Positions 21,624 to 31,698 of a DNA stretch of 64,000 bases are shown piece after piece. The position numbers and the translations under genes were made by a program. A model generated the notes under the pieces. It saw only the letters and a list, made by a program, of their open reading frames with translations, did not search any database and was not told where the DNA came from. Positions within the stretch are counted from its first letter, which is position 1, and the number at the start of each line of letters is the position of its first letter. Origin of the DNA: Albugo candida (Eukaryota > Oomycota > Peronosporomycetes > Albuginales > Albuginaceae); assembly GCA_905220665.1 (NCBI GenBank), contig CAJNAR010000153.1, forward strand, positions 248,001 to 312,000, given 5' to 3'.

Positions 21624-22079
21624 TAAGATACTTTGTGACTCTGTAATGCTATAAAACTCGTATTGCTATTGTCTTGTTCAAAATTCACAGCCCTGAGGCA
21701 AGCCTATCTCGTATAATTAGTCGGATATTTCCAAAATGGCAATAGCATGAATGGAATATATCGAGTCGTGAATTTTGTGCCGCACTGATAACGATTGGCA
21801 TCAGCGTATTGACTCTAAATCAATGCATGTCTGGCAAGGAGATTCAACGAAGCCGATAGCGTGGATTCTTGTCGCATCCAGACAGAAATTCTAGTTTGCT
21901 TAAAAGCCCATCGAATCATTTCTTTAAAATTCTGCGCGGAAAGCGCGCAGCTTCTAGCTATGGCCCACCGGCAACAAATTATTGGGAAACAAGTACTCGG
22001 TATTGTCAAGTCCTTCCAATACATGTTTTTCGTGTTAAAGTATGCTTTTCACAGTACCGAGCTCCTGCAAAGCAGCAGA
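21624..22079. other. Intergenic, one GC-rich hairpin
   Basis: No convincing gene. It contains a GC-rich stem CTGCGCG/CGCGCAG (21932-21938 with 21944-21950, loop GAAAG) and a 5-bp stem with a 7-nt loop near 21812 that resembles a tRNA anticodon arm but has no matching D or T arms. Confidence 0.4.
21932..21950. repeat. 7-bp GC-rich stem-loop
   Basis: CTGCGCG and CGCGCAG separated by GAAAG, in an otherwise AT-rich region downstream of the phosphoglycerate mutase gene. It could help 3' end formation or be part of an unrecognised RNA. Confidence 0.35.
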
Positions 22080-22560
22080 ATGTTGACCTTGTACAGACGA
22101 GCTTTACATGAAGCCAGTCAATAGTCGCTGCGATTGCTGTCTTTGATACACGATCAACAAAAAACATGCGTGCATCTGTATAAGAGAGTGTGGAGTTTTA
22201 CCCACCGTTGACCACGGTCCATGCAGACCCCTCATCACTCTGCTTCCTCGAAGCACAAAGCTGCAAAAGTGAAGCGTTCTGATCCATGCGTCTAATTCTG
22301 CGCGTGATACAGCGTCGATGTGATATATTACCCAAAAAATACTCTGTAAAGAATAAGTTAATAATGCAAATGGTGCGATCGGTCCGTTTGAAGTGGCATA
22401 CTCACACATAGATCTTAAGGTGTTCGAAACGCAGCGAATTATACAAAGGACTATATAGTTGCCTCAGTGCCGGAATAAATTACCTCGCCATTTGTATTCA
22501 GCAATAAGAGCATTCAAACTGCTGACCAAACTGATATTTGCAGGAGATACGACAATCACG
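22080..22560 (-). pseudogene. Possible frame-broken or mis-modelled gene
   Basis: Several minus-strand segments look coding but do not join cleanly. Reading leftwards from about 22550, one frame has regular protein-like composition (VSPANISLVSSLNALIAEYK) and runs into a TGA; a second frame one base away continues naturally (PALRQLYSPLYNSLRF) across the same point, near 22468. Further left, a strong intron (GTGAGTATG to TTCTTTACAG) leads to a third segment (RRMDQNASLLQLCASRKQSD, then MFFVDRVSKTAIAATIDWLH). Either one base is missing, or the true intron is not visible, or the segments are unrelated. No family was recognised. Confidence 0.25.
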
Positions 22561-22824
22561 TCGTGAGTCGATTATGACGGATTAAATTTTTAAAACCTGA
22601 GCCAAATGATACTTGCGAGCGTAAAAAAAGAATCAGACGTAATACGTCCTTTTTTATTATTACTGTGACGTAACAGTTTCTGACTGACTGCTTTTTCCCG
22701 ATAAAATCCTCGGCAAATTTGGTTGGCGGATGGATCAGCAAATAAATATTATTTTTTTCTGGAAAAAGTGGCTCGACTATATATGTAATTTATTGATAGC
22801 GTCGATGCCCTCTATATTTGCTTG

Positions 22825-24090
22825 ATGACTATGACGCAGCAGCAGCTTTCCACAAGAAAATTATCACCAACATCCGGTACCAGTGACACGTTTGCGCCTC
22901 AAGACGCCTCACTGTTTCAGCTACCCTCTTCAAGCTCAGAGCTTCATACACTATCCGACAAGCAACGGCTACAGCACGTATTTCTTCAAAAACCTTGGGA
23001 AATTCATTTTACATCTCCGTTATTCCATTTTGATTCGAGACATTTACGTCAGTATGTCCGGGAACTCATCATTCACTTGAGAACTTTATCAGTTGCGGCA
23101 TTTCATCAAGAGTGTGGGTACCAAGTCCAAGTGCATCCATTCTCGAACGACACATTATTTCTATTCGAAGTCTGCGAAGAACGAGCTGTGCCACAGCACC
23201 TACCAGGCTCTTTGGATAAGAAAGGATCGAGGATGGTGGAAGATACAATCGTTCATGGTTCATTTATGCTTTATTTTCCGTCGAAAACAAGTTTGAATTT
23301 TGTTCAAGTTACAAATCTCGAAGAGTTACGTCGCTCAATGGACAGTCAGCATTCAAAATCAAGTGCAAGTAGCGCGAATAACATTAGCAAACAAAAGAAA
23401 AGAAAGGAACCTCAGCACGTCATTCTTCTGTCTGGAGAAGAATCTCTGCTGATTAGATGCTGCGGATGGTTGCAGCAGCAATTTCAATGTGTCGTCGGTC
23501 AGCAGATTGTTCAATTAGACTACTCTCACCTCCGTTTACTGTCCAACTTGTTGATATTTTCTTGTATCCAAACAGTGACACCGCAACAAGGACGTAAGAA
23601 TCCAAGCCTATAAACTGATTCAAACACTGATATTTACATTCGTTCTGACGTTTTGCAGCATCGAAGATAGGTCCTTTCTTGTTAAAGTATCAGAGTTTGA
23701 ATGGAACTTCCAACACGAAATCGTACACAATGACAATTCCTTTTGCAAACGCGGCTCGATTATACCAAGAGGGATCCAGCAAGCTCGTCGACGAGAGCCC
23801 AAACATTACAGGTTCGTGATCAAAAGAGGAGAAGTATATGATGTTTGCTGAGGCGTGACGATGTTTTAGATGTGCTGACCATGATTGAAAACTTGTACTT
23901 TCAGCAGCTACCTCTGGATACAAGCGAGTTTAAACTACATGAGCTGCAAATGGATGCAGGAAGTGTCAGCAGTCACGGAATGCTCCGAATCCACCTTTAT
24001 GAGATGATTGAGCCAATCCTCAATAGTTTGTTGGCTATGCTGGAGATTTACCCTGTATCAAGCGCCTCACAACAAGCTCTACGACTATGA
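22825..24090 (+). CDS. CENP-L-like kinetochore protein
   Basis: Three exons, 22825-23593, 23659-23811 and 23870-24090, join in phase to give about 380 residues. After a Ser/Gln-rich leader the block QKPWEIHFTSPLFHF aligns in pattern with the conserved start of CENP-L. LLIRCCGWLQQQFQCVVGQQ matches the family's central WFQ-Cys segment, FLLKYQSLN its following strand, and the final helix (LYEMIEPILNSLLAMLEIY) the CENP-L C-terminus. CENP-L pairs with CENP-N in the constitutive centromere network, binding CENP-A nucleosomes (family knowledge). The call rests on pattern similarity and length (human 344 residues). The gene ends 65 bp from the convergent HEATR5-like gene. Confidence 0.6.
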
Positions 24091-24155
24091 GGATAAAAGC
24101 AACATTCCATCTCAACTGGACGTAGATTTCGATAGAATTAAGCCATGTTGAATTA

Positions 24156-27100
24156 TCACTCGGTTTTGCATACTTCAGCTGAGCTTCTATACAGACTCAG
24201 ATCCAGCTTTTTGTTCGATAGATCAGTTGTCTTCATCGCGTACTCTGTTCTTTCGTCAAGTGTGGGAATCGTTGGACTACAGACTGCATTCCTTAGGATT
24301 TGCTCCAAAGCTGATCTCATGGAATGCGATAAGCTCACCACAACCTGCTTGAAGAAAGTATTCTTCGCTCGTGCCAATGCCAAGAGTAGTTCTGTCGTGA
24401 TCTCGACAGAAGGGATCAGGCTCATTGATGGATTGTCCCCTCTATGGAAATTCACAATCTGAACCAACATTGGGATGAGCAAATGCATCAGCTCTGACGC
24501 TATTTCGTCGCGACAGTGCTCCACAAATAATAAAAGTATGGCTTTGATGTGTCGTAAAACTGTGGTACTCGACGTTGACTCTTTCAATATTGATGAGATG
24601 ATATTCCCGTCGTAAAGCTGCAAGAATCCAACCAGCCTCGGTATCAGTCTGCCACATGCTGCCGCTGAAAGCTCGTCGTAACCTGATGCAGCCAACTTTC
24701 TCATCAAGTTTTCCATTCCAAGTAAAACTGTTGCGATAGTCAGCACACTGGAATCGTGTCCATCTTGGTCGTTCTTGAGAGAGTCAAAAGCTTGGTCGAG
24801 ACACTTTGAAATTTCTTTTGTGATTCCATTGACGAAAGCCTCCAGAATTTTTTGTAGATCATTGGGATGTTTGACGATGTAAGCACAAGCTATTTGCAAG
24901 GAATACTCGAGATACGCGCTCGCATTCGTAGTCTTGGTGATAGCATCCCGTACCGATCGGATCATTTTTGCATAGATTTTCATCACCGTGACTCTCGATT
25001 GTGTAGAACATTCCGCTTCTGTGCATCTTGAGACCAGCATTTCGAGTGATGCGCTTGCCAATCGACAGCTCTGCGAAATTGATGCACTTTTGATCATTTC
25101 ACTGAAAAGCAGCTCGAGAAGAGCATCACAAGTGTTTATCGCCAGTTCAGCAACATTACCATCGAAAATAGCACCATCTCTGTGTCGAACCAGTACGATT
25201 CCGAGAGTAGCCACTTTTAAAAGCTCCGAAATATCGTCACTCTCGGTCTTTTCAGTATCTCTCTCCCGGTGAGCTTGTTTGAGAAGTTTCAACGACATAC
25301 TCACTGCAACGCATAACAAGCCAGCAGTAGTGTCATCTCTGTCCACCAAAGCACTGATTTTCAAGTCGTGAATGATCGTGAAGAAGGATCCAAGTGCAAG
25401 ACAGCTGTAAGAGCTCGGGCCCTGTGCAGTACACCGAAGAAGCAAACCAAAAATCGCGTTCAATATCTCTTTGTAAGCGGATGGATAATCTTTTGCGATG
25501 AGTGGAATTGTCTTGCTCAATAACGCGGGTAGAATGTGCATCTCAGTCCGCAGATCTCTTCGGGTGTGGTATTGGCTTCGGATGTGACACAAGTAGCAGC
25601 CCAGAAAAAATATAATAAAGTCTGGTTGATAAAGGTCGATCATGTGGTCCTCACAGCCGTTGTTACAGTCCCTGGGCATCCAAATGAGCCAAATGGAGAT
25701 GACATTGCCAATGTTGGACCAGTATAACGTGAGCAAATCGTGCAACTTTCTCGAGTTGCCAGGACTGATATTTTTGATATTCCACGAACGATGATCCATT
25801 CCGGCGCGTCCAGGAGGGACAGTATCCTGCATGCAGGATGCATAGACTTGACTGATTTCCATCCAGCCTCTAACTAAATACTGCAAATGACCACTCCATT
25901 CATTTCCAAGTACGTGCAATAATGAGGATTCTTGGAGCTTTACTTCAAAATCGGAGAGTGTCATAATCTTCCGATCGTTTGAGAAGTCGATGCTGCTGAC
26001 GATGAGTCTAGCTATGTTTGACAGATTGGCCAAGCAAAGCGCTTTCCGAGTGAACGTGCCATCAGAGTAGAAGAAGCAATCATTGTTGTGATCAACAAGA
26101 TTCTGGCAGAGTCGTTGCAAGGCCTTTTTGTCCACAACAAGTCGACAGGTGATCGTATCGCTCAAAAGTGCTTGGACTTGGATGAGAAATGCTGGTGAGA
26201 AATCCATTTGTTCGCTTACTTTCGTCGGTGAGATTTTCTGACAGAGTTTACTTGCTTGACGTAAGGCTGAAGCTATCTGCGCTTGATACGGGTCCAAAAG
26301 AAAATGAGAGTTGTCTGGAATGGCAGGGTCCGTGGAAAACCCGAAAAAAGCGATCAAAATGTGCATCAGACGCAGCCCGAGGCGTTGAAAATGCATCAAT
26401 TCGTGGCCATCCAGCGATAAAGTTGCTGCGTGGCATGACAACGATATAAACTCATCCAAGTAAAAGCACAAGAAATCTTCAGTGATGCGTACTGCTTCAC
26501 TCGCCACAACGTCGTGACATTTCGATTTATCTCCCTTGTCCGTACCTTGACGAACTGAAGTATAAAGTTGGGAAGAAAAGCTTTGATGCACAGCGTAAAG
26601 ATCAAAATGACGAATGTCAATCTTGGATGATTTGAAAGCGAGATGCATTTCAGATGGAGCCTGGCCTCCATACGGAATGAGTTTGTAAGAAGAATCTCCT
26701 ACCAGGTACTGCGAGCCGGAAAGCAGTTCAAAGATATGGAGCACACACTCGATAGCAAAAAAACGTGTTTGTCTGCAAAGTTGGGGAACGTTTAATAACA
26801 TCTTCCGTACCTCCAGCTTGGTGTGCCTCCATCGTTCCACTTGGATTGAAATTGCGGTTGTTTGAATGAATTCAGTCAAGGAGCTGTGCGTGACGTTGCC
26901 AAAATGTGCGTCCCCGGAATTCTTGAATCCTGAGTTTACGTTCTTGGGAGTTTGCGCTTGCTGCTGGCTTCCTTCGATATCACCAATTGTTTCCGCAGAT
27001 TCTCCTATCGCAATACTACGAAAAAACATGGCCCACAGACAGACTGGAGTCTTCACCTGACTTTGGAACCCAGCGTCAATAAGTGCCAAAATCGTAGTCT

Positions 27101-30100
27101 GAATACTTTTAACAGAGTCATTTCTCCTGCTGTATGATATCCGATGTTTGTCGTGGTTGCAGAGACCTTGCAGTCTTGAGCGATACGACCACATTTGTGT
27201 CACAATTTGATAGCTGAGACTCATGAGCAATACCCGGTACAATTGGTCGCGATGGGTATTCTCGGGTAATCGTTCTGCCATTACCAGGATGCAGGATAAT
27301 GCAAGATTTTGCACACACGGTCGACTAGAGCCGCTTGAACGAGGTACACAGAGCTGAAAGTTCATTGTCGGGTACCGACCTCCCTCATCGTATTGCTTGT
27401 ACCCGTGTGCGGGCTCCGTGTTTGACAGTATCTGAAGAATAAAGTAGTAGCCTTCGTTCCGAAACTCTTCTGGAGCAAATAAAAGCACTTGTTTGAGAAA
27501 TTTCAGATACTCAACTTGAATGCTTGCATCAGGGACAATCGGATCCTGGAGCAACATATCCCACATGACCAACGATTTTCGAACCCATTCTGCGGACTTT
27601 GGTGGATTCGAACCGATGGATGCTAAGATGTTATTGATAAATCGGCCGATGATGGCTTTGGAGCTACTTTGCCATCGCAACCCCTTCCTGTTGATTCGAG
27701 CATGCTGAAATCCTGCCAACAAATGGACGTCCAGTAATGTATCGCTCGAGTGTATGTATTGCTCATACTCTCCACCACTACCGCTCACAGACTCCATGAT
27801 AATATTCCATGAATGCAGCACCCACGTTCGTTGAGGCTGACAAAGCTCGCCACCAAACCGAAAAATAAGACCAGTGTCGATCACAATCTGAAAGCCACAG
27901 GATCTCTTCATACAAGCTAAGGCGAAAATTGCTCCTGTATATAAGCACACTGATGAGGTATCCGATCCATTCTTGGCTACAGCTGGCGTGTAGTTTGCCT
28001 TGACATTCGTTGCGAGAGAAGTATTTCCTTCGACCGGTGTAGCCATTCCTGTGTTGGTGCCAATAAATGAAGAGATAGTCTCACTGGGATTCATACTCTG
28101 TGATGCAGAAATCGCAGATGCGGTGATTTGCTTCTCGAGTTCTAATACTAGACGTCGACGCTGCTGATCATCACTGATTTTTGCCAATTGGCCGATCGTT
28201 ACACCAGCAGCTCGACGAACTTGTGCGTTTTCACTGGAGAGAAGGTCCAAGAGCATCGTTTGGATTTGCAGACACCACGCATCGTTGCCATTGATATGTT
28301 CGTGTTGGAGAGAGCCAGATGAAGCACTTGTCGTCTCACTTGCGTTTCGCATCGCTGCTGCCAATAAGCAGCATACATTGACCTCACATGATTTCTGTCC
28401 CTTTGCCAACGTGCTCGCATAATGCTGAAGGCAACGAAGCTGTAGATCCTCAATGAGAAATGCAAACAACTTTCCAAATAAGATGACACTTGCATCGACT
28501 AATCGTACATATGTAAAGCTATTACATAGATCTCGCGGTCCCGCTGACGAGTCTTTAGAGTCCCAGTATAGAGCCCAGAATATATCCAAATCTTGCATTT
28601 CTACTTCGATATCGCTCAAGCTCTGGTCGGGAAGTGACAAGGAAAGCAGGAGATTCAGATCCCGGCTATACAGAAAGCTCGGGTAGTCACCAGCTTGGAG
28701 CCGTGGAATGCTGATCATCTCCAAAACATCATCAGTGGTATCGACTGTATTCTTTAAGTAGCTTGACTCGGTCGGGACAAACGTAACATGACGCGCATTG
28801 GTCATCGAAACTGCGGTCGAAAACTCTGCAATGAGATCTGATAATATAAAGTGAGAATCTTGATATATCATTGGGTCTGGGATCAATGAAAAAATGCTGA
28901 AAATCCAGGCGAACAACCGATCACGAGCAGCTTGACCTCTTCGTTTGGTGGGATTTCGAAGGGAGCCAGTGATTGCGACTAGATATTGATGCAACACATG
29001 CCCTGCACACGCATGAACCGACTTTTGAAGTAATTCCTTGTTGGCTAGATTTTCAAAATCACACACAGTGACAAAGGAATGAAGTGCCGTCGTACTCGCT
29101 TCAATTCGAAGTAGTTCCAGTGAGGTTTCTCGATTCTGCGCGGAGCTGCATTTAAGCCATAAATCAAGTAATGATTGTAAATGTGTGAGTTGCCATTGGT
29201 CTCCAGCGATAATGCTGAGTACTGCTATTATGGCCCATCCTGCTCGCGTGCACGTGAGCCAAATGCTGTCAGGACAATTGGACGTGAATTGGGATTGGAT
29301 CAATCGCTTTGCCAAATCAAAAATATCACTCAAAATTTCGTCGGGTAGTGCGGGATCAAAATGTTCTCTCTGGAAGATTTGTCGGCCTCGAATAGCATGT
29401 GTCAGGGCGGAGGTGTATCCTTGTAGCTGGTACAATTGAGATTTGTCAAGTAGTTCGATTGCTGTTTCGGAAGAAAAACTATCAGTTGGTAATAGCGACT
29501 CAGTGACTTTGCGTATGCCCTCGGTGTAATCCAGGATCATTTGCTCTTGCCGGTAGGAAAGTGTTGTTGACAAGCTAGCTAGGGCAATCGAGGCTTCATG
29601 CCGAACACTTTGTTTTTCATGACTCAAAAGAGTTTTTAGAACCACATATGCTTCTCGAGCATGAATTATTGATGCTTCACCAAGTGATGGAATCAAGTGA
29701 GAGATCTCAGAGAGGAAGGTTAGCGACTTGTGATGATTCACTTGTTTCTTTGTGCTGGACAATTCGGAGATGGAGTGTTGTTCTTCCATTTGATTGATTC
29801 CGCAGTGATTTTCATCGGTTGGGAAAAGACTCGATGATTCTTCATTCAATTTACTGATGTAGATCTCCCATAAAGCTTCTTGCTGTCGCTCAGCCAGAAT
29901 AGCAAACAGTCCGAATCGCAAGACGTGGGTAACAGCATTCCTTGCACAGACAAGATCGTTCAGAGAGAAGAAGGATAGGTCCAATAGACTCGTGAGTGCT
30001 TCGATGATATCTTCCAGCTGCTTGTGCTGTATGATTTCCACGACAGAATTGGGAAGTTGTTCAAACATACTGCAGAGTGCGATGGCAAAAAAAGCCAAAA

Positions 30101-31625
30101 TTCCACCATTGTGCCGCTTTTGTGGTGGATTCAGATATTTGCTGCAAATTAATTCTTTGTAATGCAAAATGATGCTTGCGATCGTGGCAAAGCTGAAGAT
30201 CGGAGGACGTCGACGTGATAGAGACAACTGAAGTGATGAAATGCTATATGTATGCATCAGCGGAAGCTTGAATCCCAGCTTCGAACGACCCACAACAGTC
30301 GATACTCCCGACGTATTTGGAATACTCGATGCCGTTGTATCTACTTCGAGATCAGCATTTGAGTCTGCTCTGTCACTGCTTGCTTCACCATCAGTATCGG
30401 ACGCCATGCTAGAATTTGCAACAGTCATATTGTTTGTTCGAGATGTAGTGTCCTTGCTAAACACATTGGTGTAGTCCTGGCAGGATAAGGTAGCTGCATA
30501 CTTGGCTAATATAGTGCCCGAAACCAGAGCAAGCATTCTTCTGACTTCTAGAGCACTATCCTCGATGCCCTTGAGCGCTACCTGCATGATCGTATCTAAT
30601 GATACGGCCCCGGAAGGTAGAGCTTGATGACCCAAGTTTTTCCCTGCGCCATGATTGACAGACTGTTGTGTGGACCCTTCCCCACTTCTTTTGCTAGATG
30701 TATTGGTACATTGTAATGTGCTCTTATTGCTAAAGCTTGATGAGGCTGAGTTTGGATCAACTTCGTTACGACTACCAAGAGAGCGTTCTTCTTGACGAGA
30801 GTGTCCTTCTGCAGTCGACTTTTTATAAAAGCCAAATAAGCCGCTCGAGTGTGATTCCATCGAAGAAGACAGTGATATAGCGTATTTTGCTACAACCAGC
30901 AGAAGATGTGCAGCAGCAGTCCGAACTTCGGGAAATTTGTCTTGAATGAGTCGATTCACCAGTTTGAGAGCATCGGTCTGGTGAGCGTAACTACGATCCG
31001 ATTCTCGATCCATTAATTGCGTAACACTCTGCAAAAGACATTGTTTTAGATAGAAATCCACTTGACGACATACTTTGATCGCTAAAGCCATAATTTCGGG
31101 AAGAAATGGAAGCGCATCTTGGTCGCAAAGGCGTGAGACAGCAAGACAGAGTGTGATTTTCACATACAAATGAGTTTGTTTCGAGCTTAGCGTTTCGCTG
31201 ATTGTCTGCGCTTCAGTGTAACGGTAAGACGCCGCCAGGCAATCACAAATCAACTGCTGAGTGCATTCGGAAAAGTTTATAATTGTGTTCGTCGTTGATA
31301 GCGAGAAGCTTGTAGTGCCATTTCCACTTGAAAATGTGTTCAAAGGAGTCACAGCGGTAGTAGTAGTTCCATGCGTTATCAAATATCTCAAAATGAGGTG
31401 AAAAAGCGTCTCAGAAGTAGCTACAGACACAGAAGAAGACGCTAAAGGAGTCGACTGAAGATTATGATGCGAAGATTGCATGGAATTCTCTCGTAAATAT
31501 CCCTTCAGCACATAAAGCTCTTTAATAAGAACAGACGGATCGACTGTATATCCATTTGTTTGGGATTCGTAGGATCCTTCGAGCTCCCGAAGGAGGAGCT
31601 CAAAGCGTTTGATGGATGCCTCCAT
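24156..31625 (-). CDS. HEATR5/Laa1-like HEAT-repeat protein
   Basis: Uninterrupted 2489-codon gene starting at the ATG at 31625. The protein is helical throughout, with repeated HEAT-type units such as FPEVRTAAAHLLLVVAKYA, LEVRRMLALVSGTILAKY and AQVRRAAGVTIGQLAKIS. The order and spacing of these blocks near the N-terminus resemble HEATR5A/B and yeast Laa1, ~2000-residue cofactors of the AP-1 clathrin adaptor at the trans-Golgi and endosomes. Ser/Thr-rich insertions near residues 100 and 280-420 are typical disordered linkers. No transmembrane or catalytic domain is seen. Other giant HEAT proteins cannot be excluded. Lack of introns over 7.5 kb contrasts with the many-exon genes around it. Confidence 0.55.
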   Translation of the reverse strand: MEASIKRFELLLRELEGSYESQTNGYTVDPSVLIKELYVLKGYLRENSMQSSHHNLQSTPLASSSVSVATSETLFHLILRYLITHGTTTTAVTPLNTFSSGNGTTSFSLSTTNTIINFSECTQQLICDCLAASYRYTEAQTISETLSSKQTHLYVKITLCLAVSRLCDQDALPFLPEIMALAIKVCRQVDFYLKQCLLQSVTQLMDRESDRSYAHQTDALKLVNRLIQDKFPEVRTAAAHLLLVVAKYAISLSSSMESHSSGLFGFYKKSTAEGHSRQEERSLGSRNEVDPNSASSSFSNKSTLQCTNTSSKRSGEGSTQQSVNHGAGKNLGHQALPSGAVSLDTIMQVALKGIEDSALEVRRMLALVSGTILAKYAATLSCQDYTNVFSKDTTSRTNNMTVANSSMASDTDGEASSDRADSNADLEVDTTASSIPNTSGVSTVVGRSKLGFKLPLMHTYSISSLQLSLSRRRPPIFSFATIASIILHYKELICSKYLNPPQKRHNGGILAFFAIALCSMFEQLPNSVVEIIQHKQLEDIIEALTSLLDLSFFSLNDLVCARNAVTHVLRFGLFAILAERQQEALWEIYISKLNEESSSLFPTDENHCGINQMEEQHSISELSSTKKQVNHHKSLTFLSEISHLIPSLGEASIIHAREAYVVLKTLLSHEKQSVRHEASIALASLSTTLSYRQEQMILDYTEGIRKVTESLLPTDSFSSETAIELLDKSQLYQLQGYTSALTHAIRGRQIFQREHFDPALPDEILSDIFDLAKRLIQSQFTSNCPDSIWLTCTRAGWAIIAVLSIIAGDQWQLTHLQSLLDLWLKCSSAQNRETSLELLRIEASTTALHSFVTVCDFENLANKELLQKSVHACAGHVLHQYLVAITGSLRNPTKRRGQAARDRLFAWIFSIFSLIPDPMIYQDSHFILSDLIAEFSTAVSMTNARHVTFVPTESSYLKNTVDTTDDVLEMISIPRLQAGDYPSFLYSRDLNLLLSLSLPDQSLSDIEVEMQDLDIFWALYWDSKDSSAGPRDLCNSFTYVRLVDASVILFGKLFAFLIEDLQLRCLQHYASTLAKGQKSCEVNVCCLLAAAMRNASETTSASSGSLQHEHINGNDAWCLQIQTMLLDLLSSENAQVRRAAGVTIGQLAKISDDQQRRRLVLELEKQITASAISASQSMNPSETISSFIGTNTGMATPVEGNTSLATNVKANYTPAVAKNGSDTSSVCLYTGAIFALACMKRSCGFQIVIDTGLIFRFGGELCQPQRTWVLHSWNIIMESVSGSGGEYEQYIHSSDTLLDVHLLAGFQHARINRKGLRWQSSSKAIIGRFINNILASIGSNPPKSAEWVRKSLVMWDMLLQDPIVPDASIQVEYLKFLKQVLLFAPEEFRNEGYYFILQILSNTEPAHGYKQYDEGGRYPTMNFQLCVPRSSGSSRPCVQNLALSCILVMAERLPENTHRDQLYRVLLMSLSYQIVTQMWSYRSRLQGLCNHDKHRISYSRRNDSVKSIQTTILALIDAGFQSQVKTPVCLWAMFFRSIAIGESAETIGDIEGSQQQAQTPKNVNSGFKNSGDAHFGNVTHSSLTEFIQTTAISIQVERWRHTKLEVRKMLLNVPQLCRQTRFFAIECVLHIFELLSGSQYLVGDSSYKLIPYGGQAPSEMHLAFKSSKIDIRHFDLYAVHQSFSSQLYTSVRQGTDKGDKSKCHDVVASEAVRITEDFLCFYLDEFISLSCHAATLSLDGHELMHFQRLGLRLMHILIAFFGFSTDPAIPDNSHFLLDPYQAQIASALRQASKLCQKISPTKVSEQMDFSPAFLIQVQALLSDTITCRLVVDKKALQRLCQNLVDHNNDCFFYSDGTFTRKALCLANLSNIARLIVSSIDFSNDRKIMTLSDFEVKLQESSLLHVLGNEWSGHLQYLVRGWMEISQVYASCMQDTVPPGRAGMDHRSWNIKNISPGNSRKLHDLLTLYWSNIGNVISIWLIWMPRDCNNGCEDHMIDLYQPDFIIFFLGCYLCHIRSQYHTRRDLRTEMHILPALLSKTIPLIAKDYPSAYKEILNAIFGLLLRCTAQGPSSYSCLALGSFFTIIHDLKISALVDRDDTTAGLLCVAVSMSLKLLKQAHRERDTEKTESDDISELLKVATLGIVLVRHRDGAIFDGNVAELAINTCDALLELLFSEMIKSASISQSCRLASASLEMLVSRCTEAECSTQSRVTVMKIYAKMIRSVRDAITKTTNASAYLEYSLQIACAYIVKHPNDLQKILEAFVNGITKEISKCLDQAFDSLKNDQDGHDSSVLTIATVLLGMENLMRKLAASGYDELSAAACGRLIPRLVGFLQLYDGNIISSILKESTSSTTVLRHIKAILLLFVEHCRDEIASELMHLLIPMLVQIVNFHRGDNPSMSLIPSVEITTELLLALARAKNTFFKQVVVSLSHSMRSALEQILRNAVCSPTIPTLDERTEYAMKTTDLSNKKLDLSLYRSSAEVCKTE

Positions 31626-31698
31626 GGTTTTGGCCTAAAATCGATGCTCTTAGACTTGTGTACTATACCTTAAATTTGCATAAGCCCCTCCGACAAAT
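31626..31698. promoter_or_regulatory. 73-bp shared divergent promoter
   Basis: Only 73 bp separate the start codons of the HEATR5-like gene (minus) and the SR splicing-factor gene (plus). Both promoters and 5' UTRs must lie in this stretch or overlap the opposing gene. No clear TATA or initiator element was identified. Confidence 0.6.

Noticed and set aside
21800..21830. Possible tRNA anticodon arm (5-bp stem, 7-nt loop with CTA)
   Set aside because: Neither a D arm with a box A sequence nor a T arm with paired stems lies at the right distance, and no acceptor stem forms.
30596..30835. Second-frame ORF inside the HEATR5-like gene, one of many such antisense or shifted ORFs across large genes
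   Set aside because: It lies entirely within a real coding exon and shows no independent motif, so it is treated as a shadow.
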